This document shows, one piece after another, positions 48,331-56,715 of a stretch of DNA of 64,000 bases. The notes under the pieces are model-generated. The model was not told the origin of the DNA, ran no database searches, and saw only the letters and a list, made by a program, of their open reading frames with translations. This stretch comes from Engelhardtia mirabilis (lineage in GTDB: Bacteria > Planctomycetota > UBA1135 > GCA-002686595). A program made the position numbers and the translations under genes. The stretch lies in assembly GCF_007748095.1 (NCBI RefSeq), contig NZ_CP036287.1, positions 806,001 to 870,000 of the forward strand, read 5' to 3'. Within the stretch, counting starts at the first letter, position 1; each line of letters opens with the position of its first letter.

Positions 48331-50061
48331 TCAGGGCGCCGCCGGCAGCGGCTGGCCCGGGCTCCAGCCGCCGAGTCGCAGCGCGGCCAGGTACTCCAGC
48401 GTCCGCTCGCGCTCGGCGTGTGAGAAGAGCAGCAGCAGGTCGCCGGGTCGCGACCAGGCGAGGGCCTCGAGCACGCAGTCGAACTCCTCGCCGCCCTGGG
48501 CGATCGCCTCCGGCGGGGCGCCGGCGGCGAGTAGCTCGCGCTCGATCAAGGCCGTCATGGCGCCGGGCTCGCGGCCGCGCAGGTAGACCTCCATCGACTT
48601 GATCAGGATGCGGTCGGGGCGCGCGGCCCAGGTGGTGCGGCAGAGCTCGGTCACCGAGGCGTCGTCGCGGTCGCCGGCTTGGCCCAGCAGGACCAAGAGT
48701 CGGTCGGAATCCATGCCCGCGGCCATCTCGAGCATCGCCCGCTGGCCGTGGGGGTTGTGGGCGAAGTCGACCAGGGCGGTGACGCCGCCGAAGCCGAAGA
48801 CGTTGAGTCGGCCGGGGTTGTCGCCCGGGTCCAGGCCGAACGCGTGCAGGCCCTCGGCCATGGCGGCGTGGGGCAGGTCCAGGCCGTCGGCGATGGCGAC
48901 GGCCGCCAGGGCGTTGGCCACGTTGTGAGTCGCCGCGCCGCCGAGGGTCGAGGGGATCTGGTCGACGCGGGCGATCTCCGTGCGCTCGTCACCGGAGTAG
49001 AGCACCAGCACGCCGTCCTCGAGCACGCAGGCCGAGCGCTCGCCGTCGGGGACGGCACCGAGGCCGCCGCAACTGAACCAGGTGCGCGGGAGGTCCAACT
49101 CGAGCCCGCCCTCGCGTACCAGGTCGTCGTCGGCGTTGAGCACTACGCGGCCGCCCGGACCCACGGCCTTGGCCACGGTCAGCTTGATCTCGGCCAGGTC
49201 GCGCACGGTCCAGCAACCCCACTCGCCCAGGTGGTCCTCGGCCACGTTGAGCACGCAGGCCACATCGGCCGACTCGACGCCCAGCCCGCGACGGAACATG
49301 CCGCCGCGCGCGGTCTCGAGCAGCCCGATCTGAACTCGCGCGTCGCGCAGCACCGTGCGCGCGCCCCCGGGACCGGAGTAGTCGCCCTCGTCGAGGATCT
49401 CGTCGCCCACCCGGATCCAGTCGGTGGAGGACACCCCCGCGGTCAGGCCCGCGGCCTCGGCGATCGCGGCCAGCATGCGGACGGTGGTGCTCTTGCCGTT
49501 GGTCCCGGTCACGACGGCGGTCGGCACGTTCGTGACCTTCGACCACGGGACCTGGGCCACGTCCGGCGGCGCGGCGGCGGGCCACAGCCGGCAGCCGGCG
49601 CCGTGGCCCACGGAGACGGTGTCGTCGTCCACCAGGAAGGCGGCGCCGTGCTCCAGCGCCGCGGCGTGCAAGGCCAGCAGCGCCGGGCGAGCCTCGGCGG
49701 CGATCTCGCCCTGGACCCGGAGCAGCTCGCCCTCGAGGTCCGCCTGCTCCACCTCGCCCCCGTCGGCCAGGGCCCTGGCCGTGAGGCTCCAGGCCAGCTC
49801 GTTGACCTCGCAGGCGGCGTAGAGCGCGTCGATCGGCGCCTCCATGATGAGGCTCACGCCGTCGGGGTGGCGGCGGGCGTGCAGGGGCGTGCCGAGCCAG
49901 CCCACCGCGGCGGCGACCTCGGCCGCCACCGCGCGCCAGGCCGCGATCGCGCGCTCCTGGAGTTCGGGCGCGATCTCGAGCTCGAGGATCGCCCCCGGCC
50001 GGTCGGTGTAGGGGTGCAGGCCGGTGATGCGCCGGGAGTCCCTGACGGTGGGGGAGGTCAT
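48331..50061 (-). CDS. Stand-alone Mur-ligase-type paralogue of cyanophycin synthetase (no ATP-grasp domain)
   Basis: 576 residues from ATG 50061, 22 bases after cphA. The N-terminal 170 residues resemble the start of cyanophycin synthetase (TGLHPYTDRPGAILELEIAP). The Mur-ligase core follows: AVVTGTNGKSTTVRMLAAIA (ATP loop), VLRDARVQIGLLETARGGMF, VACVLNVAEDHLGEWG, THNVANALAAVAIADGLDLP, NPGRLNVFGFGGVTALVDFA and LVLLGQAGDRDDASV. The last blocks are close to those of CphA (L-E-T-A-R-G-G, H-N-x-x-N-A, D-x-x-H-N-P). The ATP-grasp half that adds aspartate in CphA is absent. It probably modifies or extends the Asp-Arg polymer, or uses a related substrate. Confidence 0.82.
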   Translation of the reverse strand: MTSPTVRDSRRITGLHPYTDRPGAILELEIAPELQERAIAAWRAVAAEVAAAVGWLGTPLHARRHPDGVSLIMEAPIDALYAACEVNELAWSLTARALADGGEVEQADLEGELLRVQGEIAAEARPALLALHAAALEHGAAFLVDDDTVSVGHGAGCRLWPAAAPPDVAQVPWSKVTNVPTAVVTGTNGKSTTVRMLAAIAEAAGLTAGVSSTDWIRVGDEILDEGDYSGPGGARTVLRDARVQIGLLETARGGMFRRGLGVESADVACVLNVAEDHLGEWGCWTVRDLAEIKLTVAKAVGPGGRVVLNADDDLVREGGLELDLPRTWFSCGGLGAVPDGERSACVLEDGVLVLYSGDERTEIARVDQIPSTLGGAATHNVANALAAVAIADGLDLPHAAMAEGLHAFGLDPGDNPGRLNVFGFGGVTALVDFAHNPHGQRAMLEMAAGMDSDRLLVLLGQAGDRDDASVTELCRTTWAARPDRILIKSMEVYLRGREPGAMTALIERELLAAGAPPEAIAQGGEEFDCVLEALAWSRPGDLLLLFSHAERERTLEYLAALRLGGWSPGQPLPAAP

Positions 50062-50083
50062 CGTGATCGAGGTCGCGCCGCTG

Positions 50084-52885
50084 TCAGTCGGCCAACTCGT
50101 CATCCTCTTCCACCGGCGCCAGCAGCACACCGCGCTCGTCGTGGATGAAGTCGTCGATGCCGGGCAGCTCCATCTCGAAGGCCGTCGCCGCGGGCGCGGC
50201 TGGCTGGGGCGCGCTGACTGTGGGCTTCAGCTCCACTTCGCCTACGCTCTCGAACTCGGTCACCTGGCGCCAGGTGCGCTCGATCGCGTCGGCGAAGACC
50301 AGCAGCAGGTCGTCCGGGCGCGCCATGTCGAGGGCCGCGTCCACCGCTGCGACCTCGCGCTCGATCACGGTGATCTTCTGCTCCGGGACGCCGTTCTCCA
50401 GCAGCGAATCGCGCAACAGGTGCGGCACCTCCAGGGGCCCGCGGCCGCGCGGGTTGTCGTCGCGGCGCACGATGTAGTGGTCGTAGTGCCCGGCCACGGA
50501 GCTGGCCATCTGCTCGATGTCCTGGTCGCGGCGATCTCCGGGAGCCGCCAGCAGGATCAACCGGCGTCCCTTGACGTGCAGTTGGTCCGTCAGGTGCACC
50601 ATGGCCGCGATCGCGGCCGGGTTGTGGCCGTAGTCGACGATCACCTTGAAGGGGTGGTCGTCGTAGACGTTCATGCGCCCGGGGGCCTCGGCGAAGGTCG
50701 TGTCGAAGGTGCGTAGGCCGATGCGGATGTCGTCCAGAGTCGCGCCCATCGAGAAGGTGATGGCCGAGGCGAACAGCGCGTTCTGCACGTTGTGGCGCGC
50801 CTTGCCGTCGATCGTGGCCGGGATCTCGTGGGTCCACAGGAGCGGGATGTGCGCCCCGTTGTCGTAGATCGTGATCATCTGGCCGCCCATGCCCTCCTCG
50901 AGCACGACCGCCCTGCCGCCGGCACGGATGTGCTCCTTCACCAGCGGATGGGTGGGGCTCATGGTCACGTAGCAGATCTGCTCGGCGGAGGTGAACGAGG
51001 CCATGCGCAGGCAGTGCTCGTCGTCGGCGTTGAGCACGGCCGTGTCCTTGGCCACCTCGATCACCACCCGCTTGACGCGCGCGAGCTGCTCGAGAGTCTC
51101 GATCCCGCGCAGGCCCAGGTGGTCGGCGTCGATGTTCAGCACCGCGCCGACGTTGCAGCGCCGGTAGCCCATGCCGCGCTTGAGCAGGCCGCCGCGGGCG
51201 GTCTCGAGCACGGCGGTGTCCACGGACGGGTCGCGCAGCACCATGCGCGCCGCCGTCGGCCCGGTCATATCGCCCTCGACCGAGAGCTTGCCGTCGATGT
51301 ACACGCCGTCGGTGGTCGTGAAGCCCACCCGGCGCCCGGCCATCTTCAGCACGTGGGCGGTCATGCGGGTCGTGGTCGTCTTGCCGTTGGTCCCGGTGAT
51401 CGCGGCGATCGGGATGCGCCGCGGGCTGCCGGGCGGGAACAGCATGTCGATCACCGGCCCCGCCACGTCGCGCGGATGGCCCTCGCTGGGCGCCACGTGC
51501 ATGCGGAAGCCCGGAGCGGCGTTGACCTCGCAGATGGCACCCTTGGTCTCCTTGTAGGAGCGGGTGATGTCCGTGGTCAGGAAATCGACGCCGCACACGT
51601 CCAGGCCCACCGCCTTGGCGGCCCGCTCGGCCATGGCGCGGTTGTCGGGGTGGACCACGTCGGTCATGTCGACCGCGGTGCCGCCGGTGGAGAGGTTGGC
51701 GGTGGCACGCAGGAACTGGATCTGGCCCTGCTCGAGCACCGACTCGGGCTCCAGCCCGGCCTCGTTCAGCAGGCGTCGCGCCTGGTGGTCGATGTCGAGC
51801 TTGGTCAGGACCTTCTCGTGCCCGATGCCGCGGCGCGGGTCCTCGTTGGTGATCTCGACCAGCTCGGCGATCGAGTGCTTGCCGTCGCCGACGACGTGGC
51901 CGGGCACGCGCTTGCTGACCGCGATCAACTTTCCGTCGACGACCAACATGCGGTGGTCGAGCCCGCGGATGAAGGCCTCGACCAGGATCGTGCGGCTGTG
52001 CTCGCGGGCCTTCTCGAAGGCCGTCAGCACCTGCTCGTCGGTCTCCAGGCCGATCGACACGCCGCGCCCGTGGTTGGCGTTGAGCGGCTTGACCACGACC
52101 GGGTAGCCGATGCGCCGCGCGGCGCGCACGGCGCGGTCGGCGTCGCGCACGATGCGCTGTTGGGGCACGGGCAGGCCCAGGTCGCCGAGGATCTGGTTGG
52201 TCTCCTCCTTGTCGGAGGCGATCTCGACGGCGATGTGGCGCGTCTCCGAGGTGATCGTGGCCTGGATGCGCTTCTGGTAGCGGCCGTGCCCGAACTGCAC
52301 CAGGCTGTAGTTGTTGAGCCGCAGCCAGGGGATGTCGCGCTCCTCGGCGGCCTTGATCAGGGACGCGGTGCTGGGGCCGAAGGCCAGGCGCTGGGCGCGG
52401 CGAATGAAGGCGTCGCGCTCCTCGTCCCAGTCGAACGCGTCCTCGGCGTCCTTCGGCCGCAACTCCGCGGGCAGCAGCGAGAGGATCAACTTCAGGGCCA
52501 GCTCACCGGCCTCGAGTCCGACCTCGGGCTCGTCGTAGTCGTAGACCACGTGGTACTGCCCGGGTGTGCCCGTGGAGCGCGTCTGCCCGAAGGACAGGTC
52601 GGCGCCGGCCAGGTTCTGGATCTCGATCGCGCAGTGCTCGAGCACGTGCCCCAGCCAGGTGCCTTCGTCCTCGCGCATGCGGCGCAGGAAGCCCCCGGGC
52701 TCGCCGTAGGAACAGCCGTGCTCTTCGAGGGTCGGAATCGCTTGGAGCAGCGCGTCGATCCACTTCGAACCTAGCTTGACCGTGGGCCACTCCTCGAGCG
52801 CGCCGAGGTCGACGGTGAGGCCGATCAGCCGCCAGTTGGCGTAGATGTTCGGGCCGAGATAGACGGACTGGGAGACGATCCTCAT
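50084..52885 (-). CDS. cphA: Cyanophycin synthetase
   Basis: 933 residues. It polymerises Asp and Arg into cyanophycin, multi-L-arginyl-poly-L-aspartate, in the cytoplasm using two ATP sites. The N-domain begins RIVSQSVYLGPNIYANWRLI. ATP-grasp (about 210-480) shows YPVVVKPLNANHGRGVSIGL, LVEAFIRGLDHRMLVVDGKL, NLSTGGTAVDMTD and ICEVNAAPGFRMHVAPS. The Mur-ligase half (about 490-880) shows IAAITGTNGKTTTTRMTAHV, AVLETARGGLLKRGMGYRRC, AVLNIDADHLG, RHNVQNALFASA, GRMNVYDDHPFKVIVDYGHN and LLAAPGDRRDQD. It carries about 55 extra C-terminal residues, Pro/Ala- and acid-rich (ELPGIDDFIHDERGVLLAPV), beyond the usual end. Central gene of a synthesis-degradation operon. Confidence 0.97.
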   Translation of the reverse strand: MRIVSQSVYLGPNIYANWRLIGLTVDLGALEEWPTVKLGSKWIDALLQAIPTLEEHGCSYGEPGGFLRRMREDEGTWLGHVLEHCAIEIQNLAGADLSFGQTRSTGTPGQYHVVYDYDEPEVGLEAGELALKLILSLLPAELRPKDAEDAFDWDEERDAFIRRAQRLAFGPSTASLIKAAEERDIPWLRLNNYSLVQFGHGRYQKRIQATITSETRHIAVEIASDKEETNQILGDLGLPVPQQRIVRDADRAVRAARRIGYPVVVKPLNANHGRGVSIGLETDEQVLTAFEKAREHSRTILVEAFIRGLDHRMLVVDGKLIAVSKRVPGHVVGDGKHSIAELVEITNEDPRRGIGHEKVLTKLDIDHQARRLLNEAGLEPESVLEQGQIQFLRATANLSTGGTAVDMTDVVHPDNRAMAERAAKAVGLDVCGVDFLTTDITRSYKETKGAICEVNAAPGFRMHVAPSEGHPRDVAGPVIDMLFPPGSPRRIPIAAITGTNGKTTTTRMTAHVLKMAGRRVGFTTTDGVYIDGKLSVEGDMTGPTAARMVLRDPSVDTAVLETARGGLLKRGMGYRRCNVGAVLNIDADHLGLRGIETLEQLARVKRVVIEVAKDTAVLNADDEHCLRMASFTSAEQICYVTMSPTHPLVKEHIRAGGRAVVLEEGMGGQMITIYDNGAHIPLLWTHEIPATIDGKARHNVQNALFASAITFSMGATLDDIRIGLRTFDTTFAEAPGRMNVYDDHPFKVIVDYGHNPAAIAAMVHLTDQLHVKGRRLILLAAPGDRRDQDIEQMASSVAGHYDHYIVRRDDNPRGRGPLEVPHLLRDSLLENGVPEQKITVIEREVAAVDAALDMARPDDLLLVFADAIERTWRQVTEFESVGEVELKPTVSAPQPAAPAATAFEMELPGIDDFIHDERGVLLAPVEEDDELAD

Positions 52886-52950
52886 GTCGAGTCGGGCAGG
52901 AGCGAACGCGGAGCCGCGGGCGAGTGCCTCGCCACGGGTCCTGGGAGAAT

Positions 52951-52968
52951 GCGGATCCGCAGATCCGC
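52951..52968. promoter_or_regulatory. Hairpin between cphB and cphA
   Basis: GCGGATC (52951-52957) and GATCCGC (52962-52968) form a seven-pair stem with loop CGCA in the 90-base gap after the cphB stop. It could be a partial terminator or processing site that sets different levels of cyanophycinase and synthetase. Confidence 0.4.
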
Positions 52969-52975
52969 GTCGGTT

Positions 52976-53815
52976 TCAGCGGGCGGCCGTCGGACGAGCC
53001 GCGCGAGCTTCGCGGGTCTGGGTGTTGTAGGTCCCGCCCTCGATCAGGATGTGCAGCCGGATCCCGATCAGGGAGACCGGCTCGGAACGTTTGGCCGAGT
53101 CCATGGTCGAGGACTCCAATTCGGAGGGGTCGACGACCGTGATCGCGCCCGAGCCCACGACCTCGATGGTCTCGTCGGGCGCGATGAAGGCGGCCGTGTC
53201 CTCGTCCAGGCCCACGCCGGTGGCGAAGGGATTGAACGACAGGGCCGTCAACAGGCGCCCGAGGCGGTCGCGCTGGCGGAAGTGCTGGTCGACCAGGACC
53301 GTGCCGGTCAGGCCCAGGCCCGGCGCGAGCTGCACCATGTTGGCGTGGGGCGTGGGGCCCTCGTCGCCGAAGGCGATCATGTGCTCGGAGATGTAGGCCG
53401 CGCCGGCGGAGGTGCCGGCCACGTGCAGACCCTCCGAGTTGCGATCGCGCAGCATGCGGGCCACGGGCGTGCCGCCCAGGGTGGTCGACAGGCGCAGTTG
53501 GTTGCCGCCGGTCATGAAGACGCCGTCGACCTCGCTCAGGACCTGCAGCCAGTCCTTGCGCGTGCAGTCCTGCCGGTTCTCGAAGGGCAGGCTGATGGCG
53601 CGGCTGACCCCCAGCTCTTCGAACAGCTCCACGTAGCGTGGACCGGTGTCCTCGAGGCGTGAAGCGGTGGGGATCACCGCAATGGTCGACTTCTCGCCGC
53701 CGCAGCGGTCGACGAAGGCGCGCAGGATCTGCGGGTCGCGGTACTTTTCCTCCGCGCCCCCGATGGGGACGATCCAACCGCGCTTGGGATTGTGAATGAA
53801 GTCTCTGGCGCTCAC
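52976..53815 (-). CDS. cphB: Cyanophycinase
   Basis: 279 residues. It cuts cyanophycin into beta-Asp-Arg dipeptides; S51-type serine exopeptidase. Family blocks are WIVPIGGAEEKY, IAVIPTASRLEDTGPRYVEL, VDGVFMTGGNQLRLSTTLGG, the nucleophile segment VAGTSAGAAYISEHMI (Ser in G-T-S-A-G), VLVDQHFRQRDRLGRLLTAL and GVGLDEDTAAFI. No signal peptide, so the intracellular form. Its stop is 90 bases before cphA and its start overlaps the dipeptidase gene stop (ATGA-type overlap), so breakdown genes are coupled. Confidence 0.97.
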   Translation of the reverse strand: MSARDFIHNPKRGWIVPIGGAEEKYRDPQILRAFVDRCGGEKSTIAVIPTASRLEDTGPRYVELFEELGVSRAISLPFENRQDCTRKDWLQVLSEVDGVFMTGGNQLRLSTTLGGTPVARMLRDRNSEGLHVAGTSAGAAYISEHMIAFGDEGPTPHANMVQLAPGLGLTGTVLVDQHFRQRDRLGRLLTALSFNPFATGVGLDEDTAAFIAPDETIEVVGSGAITVVDPSELESSTMDSAKRSEPVSLIGIRLHILIEGGTYNTQTREARAARPTAAR

Positions 53816-55014
53816 GGGGTCTCGGTTTCGAAGCTTCCTCGGCGCACGGGCAGGCTATCGAGCACGTGCCAGTGGCCGCCGGCCATCACGTCGCGCACCG
53901 CGCCGTCGGCGTCCAGTGCGACCAGGTCGGCGTCACAGCCGACCGCGATCCGGCCCTTTCCATGCAAACGCAGGTGTCGGGCCGGGTTGAGGGTGAAGGG
54001 CAACAGCGCACGTTCCAGCGCCATGCCGCCGGCGTGCAGCTCCCGCAGGGTCGCGGGCAGGGTGCGCGAGTCGCCCAGGTCGAAGCCGGTCGGCGCGCCC
54101 TGGCGGTCGAAGCGCGGCAGGCAGCCGCCGCCGTCGGAGCTGACCGTCAGGCGCTCGTCGGGCAGGCCGCTGGCGAAATAGCGCTGGATCGCGCCCACCG
54201 CCGGCAGCTCGTCCTCACCGTCCACGGTGGGGAAGGCGGTGACGTCTATCGTCGCGCCGCGCTCGGCCAGGGTCAGGGCCTCCTCGAACAGGGCCTCGCG
54301 CCGGTTCACGTGGGTCGGGTGGTAGACCCGCGCGGGGATCTCGGCCTGGTCGAGGGCCGACCACAGGAGCTGGAGGCCGCGCTCCCCGTCGCCCAGGTGC
54401 AGGTGCAGAATGCCGGCCTTGCCGGTCATCAACCCACCCACGTGGCAGTCGCCCGCGATCCGCAGCAGCTCGTCGAGGGTCGGCTGGCTCGAGCGGTGGT
54501 CGCTGATCGCGATCTCGCCCGCGCCGAGGCACAGGTCCACGTGGGCGATGTCCTCGCGCACCGAGCCGAGCAGGGTGCGCGGCGGCACGTGGTAGCCGCC
54601 GGTCCAGATCCAGGTCGAGAGCCCCTGCTCGCGCAGGGACCGCGCCGTGGCCAAGAGCTCGGCGATCGAGCGCGTGGTGTCGTCGGTCCCGAGCAGCCCC
54701 ACGGCGGTGGTCACGCCGGCCGTGGTGTAGCGCGTCAGGGCGGGGGCGGGCACCCGCGAGGCGAAGCCGACCTCGCCGCCGCCGCCGGTCAGGTGGGCGT
54801 GGCAGTCGACCAGGCCGGGCACCAGCCGCGCGCCGCCCAGGTCCCGTTCGGTAGCGCCCAGCTCGGCCACGGACCGCGGACGGTCCGCGCCCATCCACAA
54901 CACGCGGCCACCACCCACCAGGAGGTGGAGGCGGCCGAGGGGCTCGGGGGCGTAGACCTCCGCGTCGAGCAGCAGCTCGAGGGGGGGCGGGGAGGCTTGG
55001 AGGGGGGCGGCCAA
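53812..55014 (-). CDS. iadA: Isoaspartyl dipeptidase (beta-aspartyl peptidase, M38)
   Basis: 400 residues. It would hydrolyse the beta-Asp-Arg released by cyanophycinase to free Asp and Arg. Amidohydrolase-fold blocks are LVPGLVDCHAHLTGGGGEVG (H-x-H), TTAGVTTAVGLLGTDDTTRS, EIAISDHRSSQPTLDELLRI (I-S-D-H-R-S is IadA-specific), GKAGILHLHLGDGERGL, VYHPTHVNRREALFEEALTL, LTVSSDGGGCLPRFD (catalytic Asp) and LPFTLNPARHLRLHGKGRIA. It is first in the operon and overlaps cphB, completing the degradation pathway. Confidence 0.94.
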   Translation of the reverse strand: MAAPLQASPPPLELLLDAEVYAPEPLGRLHLLVGGGRVLWMGADRPRSVAELGATERDLGGARLVPGLVDCHAHLTGGGGEVGFASRVPAPALTRYTTAGVTTAVGLLGTDDTTRSIAELLATARSLREQGLSTWIWTGGYHVPPRTLLGSVREDIAHVDLCLGAGEIAISDHRSSQPTLDELLRIAGDCHVGGLMTGKAGILHLHLGDGERGLQLLWSALDQAEIPARVYHPTHVNRREALFEEALTLAERGATIDVTAFPTVDGEDELPAVGAIQRYFASGLPDERLTVSSDGGGCLPRFDRQGAPTGFDLGDSRTLPATLRELHAGGMALERALLPFTLNPARHLRLHGKGRIAVGCDADLVALDADGAVRDVMAGGHWHVLDSLPVRRGSFETETP

Positions 55015-55078
55015 GACTGCCCAGTCTAGCCGCTCCGGTCAGCGCGCGAGTGTGGGCACCGACGCGGGTTGGCCCGCT

Positions 55079-55396
55079 TCAGCCGTCAAGCCCACCGAGG
55101 AAGACCTTGGCCTCCTTGACCACCTGGAGGTCGCCCTTCTCCTGCGCCACCTCGATCGCCCGGGTGTAGGCCGTGCGCGCGCCGTCCGTGTCGCCGCCAG
55201 CCTCCAGGGCGCGGCCCAGCTCGCGCCAGGCGGCCGAGTAGCCGGGGTCGACCTCGACGCAGTGGCGCAGGTGAACGGCGGCGCGTTCGTGGTGCCCACC
55301 ATCGAGCATCTTCCGCCCCAGGCCGTAGAGCAGCATGGTGTCGTCGGGTTCGCTCGCGAGTAGGGCCTCGAAGGGTGCGTAGGGGTCGTCGCTCAT
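55079..55396 (-). CDS. Small TPR protein
   Basis: 105 residues. It contains about two and a half tetratricopeptide repeats (LLYGLGRKMLDGGHHERAAV, YSAAWRELGRALEAGGDTDG, ARTAYTRAIEVAQEKGD). It starts YAPFEALLASEPDD. No signal peptide. Proteins of this size and repeat pattern bind partner proteins; the partner is unknown. It lies 64 bases upstream of the isoaspartyl dipeptidase gene on the same strand and may be cotranscribed with the cyanophycin genes. Confidence 0.85.
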   Translation of the reverse strand: MSDDPYAPFEALLASEPDDTMLLYGLGRKMLDGGHHERAAVHLRHCVEVDPGYSAAWRELGRALEAGGDTDGARTAYTRAIEVAQEKGDLQVVKEAKVFLGGLDG

Positions 55397-55491
55397 CGGA
55401 CTTGCAATCGGGTTCGGTCGTGGTGGGGAGTGCGATGGCGTCGGCGGCGGATGGCGTCGGACTCCAACCGGGGCCGCATCGCGAACGGAGC

Positions 55492-55514
55492 CGGGCGGGG
55501 TGGGGCCCCGCCCG
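55492..55514 (-). terminator. Hairpin terminator after the TM2 gene
   Basis: CGGGCGGGG (55492-55500) and CCCCGCCCG (55506-55514) form a nine-pair stem with a five-base loop, 40 bases beyond the TM2 stop and about 95 bases before the TPR gene start. No T tract. Confidence 0.5.
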
Positions 55515-55553
55515 GTACCACTGCGTTACGGGCGCGAACGCCCGACCGACCTC

Positions 55554-55796
55554 TCAGCCGACCGAGCCGGGCTCCGTCCACATGAAGACCTTGCGACCCT
55601 CGACGTCACGGAAGGAGCCCATGACGATCACGATCAGGTCGATCAGGGTCCAGATCCCGAGGCCGCCGAGGGTCACGATCATCAGGATCGCGGTGCCGGT
55701 CTTCCCGACGTAGAAGCGATGCGCGCCGAAGCCACCGAGGAAGAAGCAGAGCAGGGTCGCAACGAGGCGGGACTTGTCGGAGATCGTGGTGCTCAT
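55554..55796 (-). CDS. TM2-domain membrane protein
   Basis: 80 residues from ATG 55796. Two membrane helices and the TM2 signature: LLCFFLGGFGAHRFYVGKTG, ILMIVTLGGLGIWTLIDLIV, IVMGSFRDVEGRKV. G-x-x-G-x-H-R-F-Y-x-G and W-x-x-I-D are the family blocks. Function in bacteria is unknown. Confidence 0.93.
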   Translation of the reverse strand: MSTTISDKSRLVATLLCFFLGGFGAHRFYVGKTGTAILMIVTLGGLGIWTLIDLIVIVMGSFRDVEGRKVFMWTEPGSVG

Positions 55797-56025
55797 GGGG
55801 CAGTCGGTATCAGTCGAAGGCGATGGTGAAGGATAGGGCTTCGGGCGGGTTCCGGTGCCCGGGTGGGCACTATCCGGAGAGGGTGCCGTTCGGAGGCCCG
55901 GTCGACGAGAACCGGCCGCTGGTCTCGTCATTTGCCACAGCGCCGCGGCGCCGAGAGCGCGATCCAGGGTCACTCGGCCGAACGAGTGACACCAGGATCA
56001 CGGGGCCGGATGAGTGACCCTCAGG

Positions 56026-56598
56026 TCACTGGGCGAGAAAAGTGAGCGTCAGGTGGTACTTCAGATCCACCACGACCTCACTCCCGTCCATCAAGTAGTC
56101 GAGTTCCTCGGGCAGGGCGAAGCCCGGCTGTCCCTTGGCGGCCGAGAGGGGCAGCCAGTTGAACTGGGCTCCGGAAACGTTGCCGGTCGCCACCGTCAAG
56201 CCGTAGTTGATCACCAACACCCACTCGTCGAGTTCGGGGTCGTAGATCCAGCGGTAGCAGGTCGGATTGGAGCCTGCCGGAATCGGATCGAACGTGATGC
56301 CGAAGTCCGCCTGGCGACTGTTGTAGGCGTTCAGGATTCGGTTGGCCGAAGTGGCCAGGTCCGCGGTCTCGGCCATGTTGGTTCCGTCGTTGACCGGAAC
56401 GATCTGGCGCAGCTCCGACTGGTGCATGTCACCGAAGAGCTCCTCGAGGCCGGGGTCGTCACCGCCGTGAATCGCGGCGCTGAAGAAGCTGCCGGTCAGC
56501 TCGCGTTGGTCGGCCGAGAGCTTCGAGAAGGCCTGGCAGTAGGAGGGCGGGACATCGATCAGGATCGAACCCTGGGCGAGTGTGTACTGCTGGGGCAT
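56026..56598 (-). CDS. Hypothetical soluble protein
   Basis: 190 residues from ATG 56598, no signal peptide or membrane segment. It begins PQQYTLAQGSILIDVPPSYC, with a central YNSRQADFGITFDPIPAGSN and C-terminal strands DEWVLVINYGLTVATGNVSG and MDGSEVVVDLKYHLTLTFLA. It looks like a beta-rich single domain. No family was recognised. It is separated by 117 bases from the kinase-FGE gene, same strand. Intact start and stop and normal codon use support a real gene. Confidence 0.72.
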   Translation of the reverse strand: MPQQYTLAQGSILIDVPPSYCQAFSKLSADQRELTGSFFSAAIHGGDDPGLEELFGDMHQSELRQIVPVNDGTNMAETADLATSANRILNAYNSRQADFGITFDPIPAGSNPTCYRWIYDPELDEWVLVINYGLTVATGNVSGAQFNWLPLSAAKGQPGFALPEELDYLMDGSEVVVDLKYHLTLTFLAQ

Positions 56599-56715
56599 GT
56601 CGCCTTATTAGGGGGGTGGGTTGGCCCGAAGGATGGGCAAACGGGGGTCACGAATCCCCTTGGAGTTCGGCTACGCGGGTGCAGCCCGCGAATTCTGCCG
56701 GAGCTCCTCGGGTCC

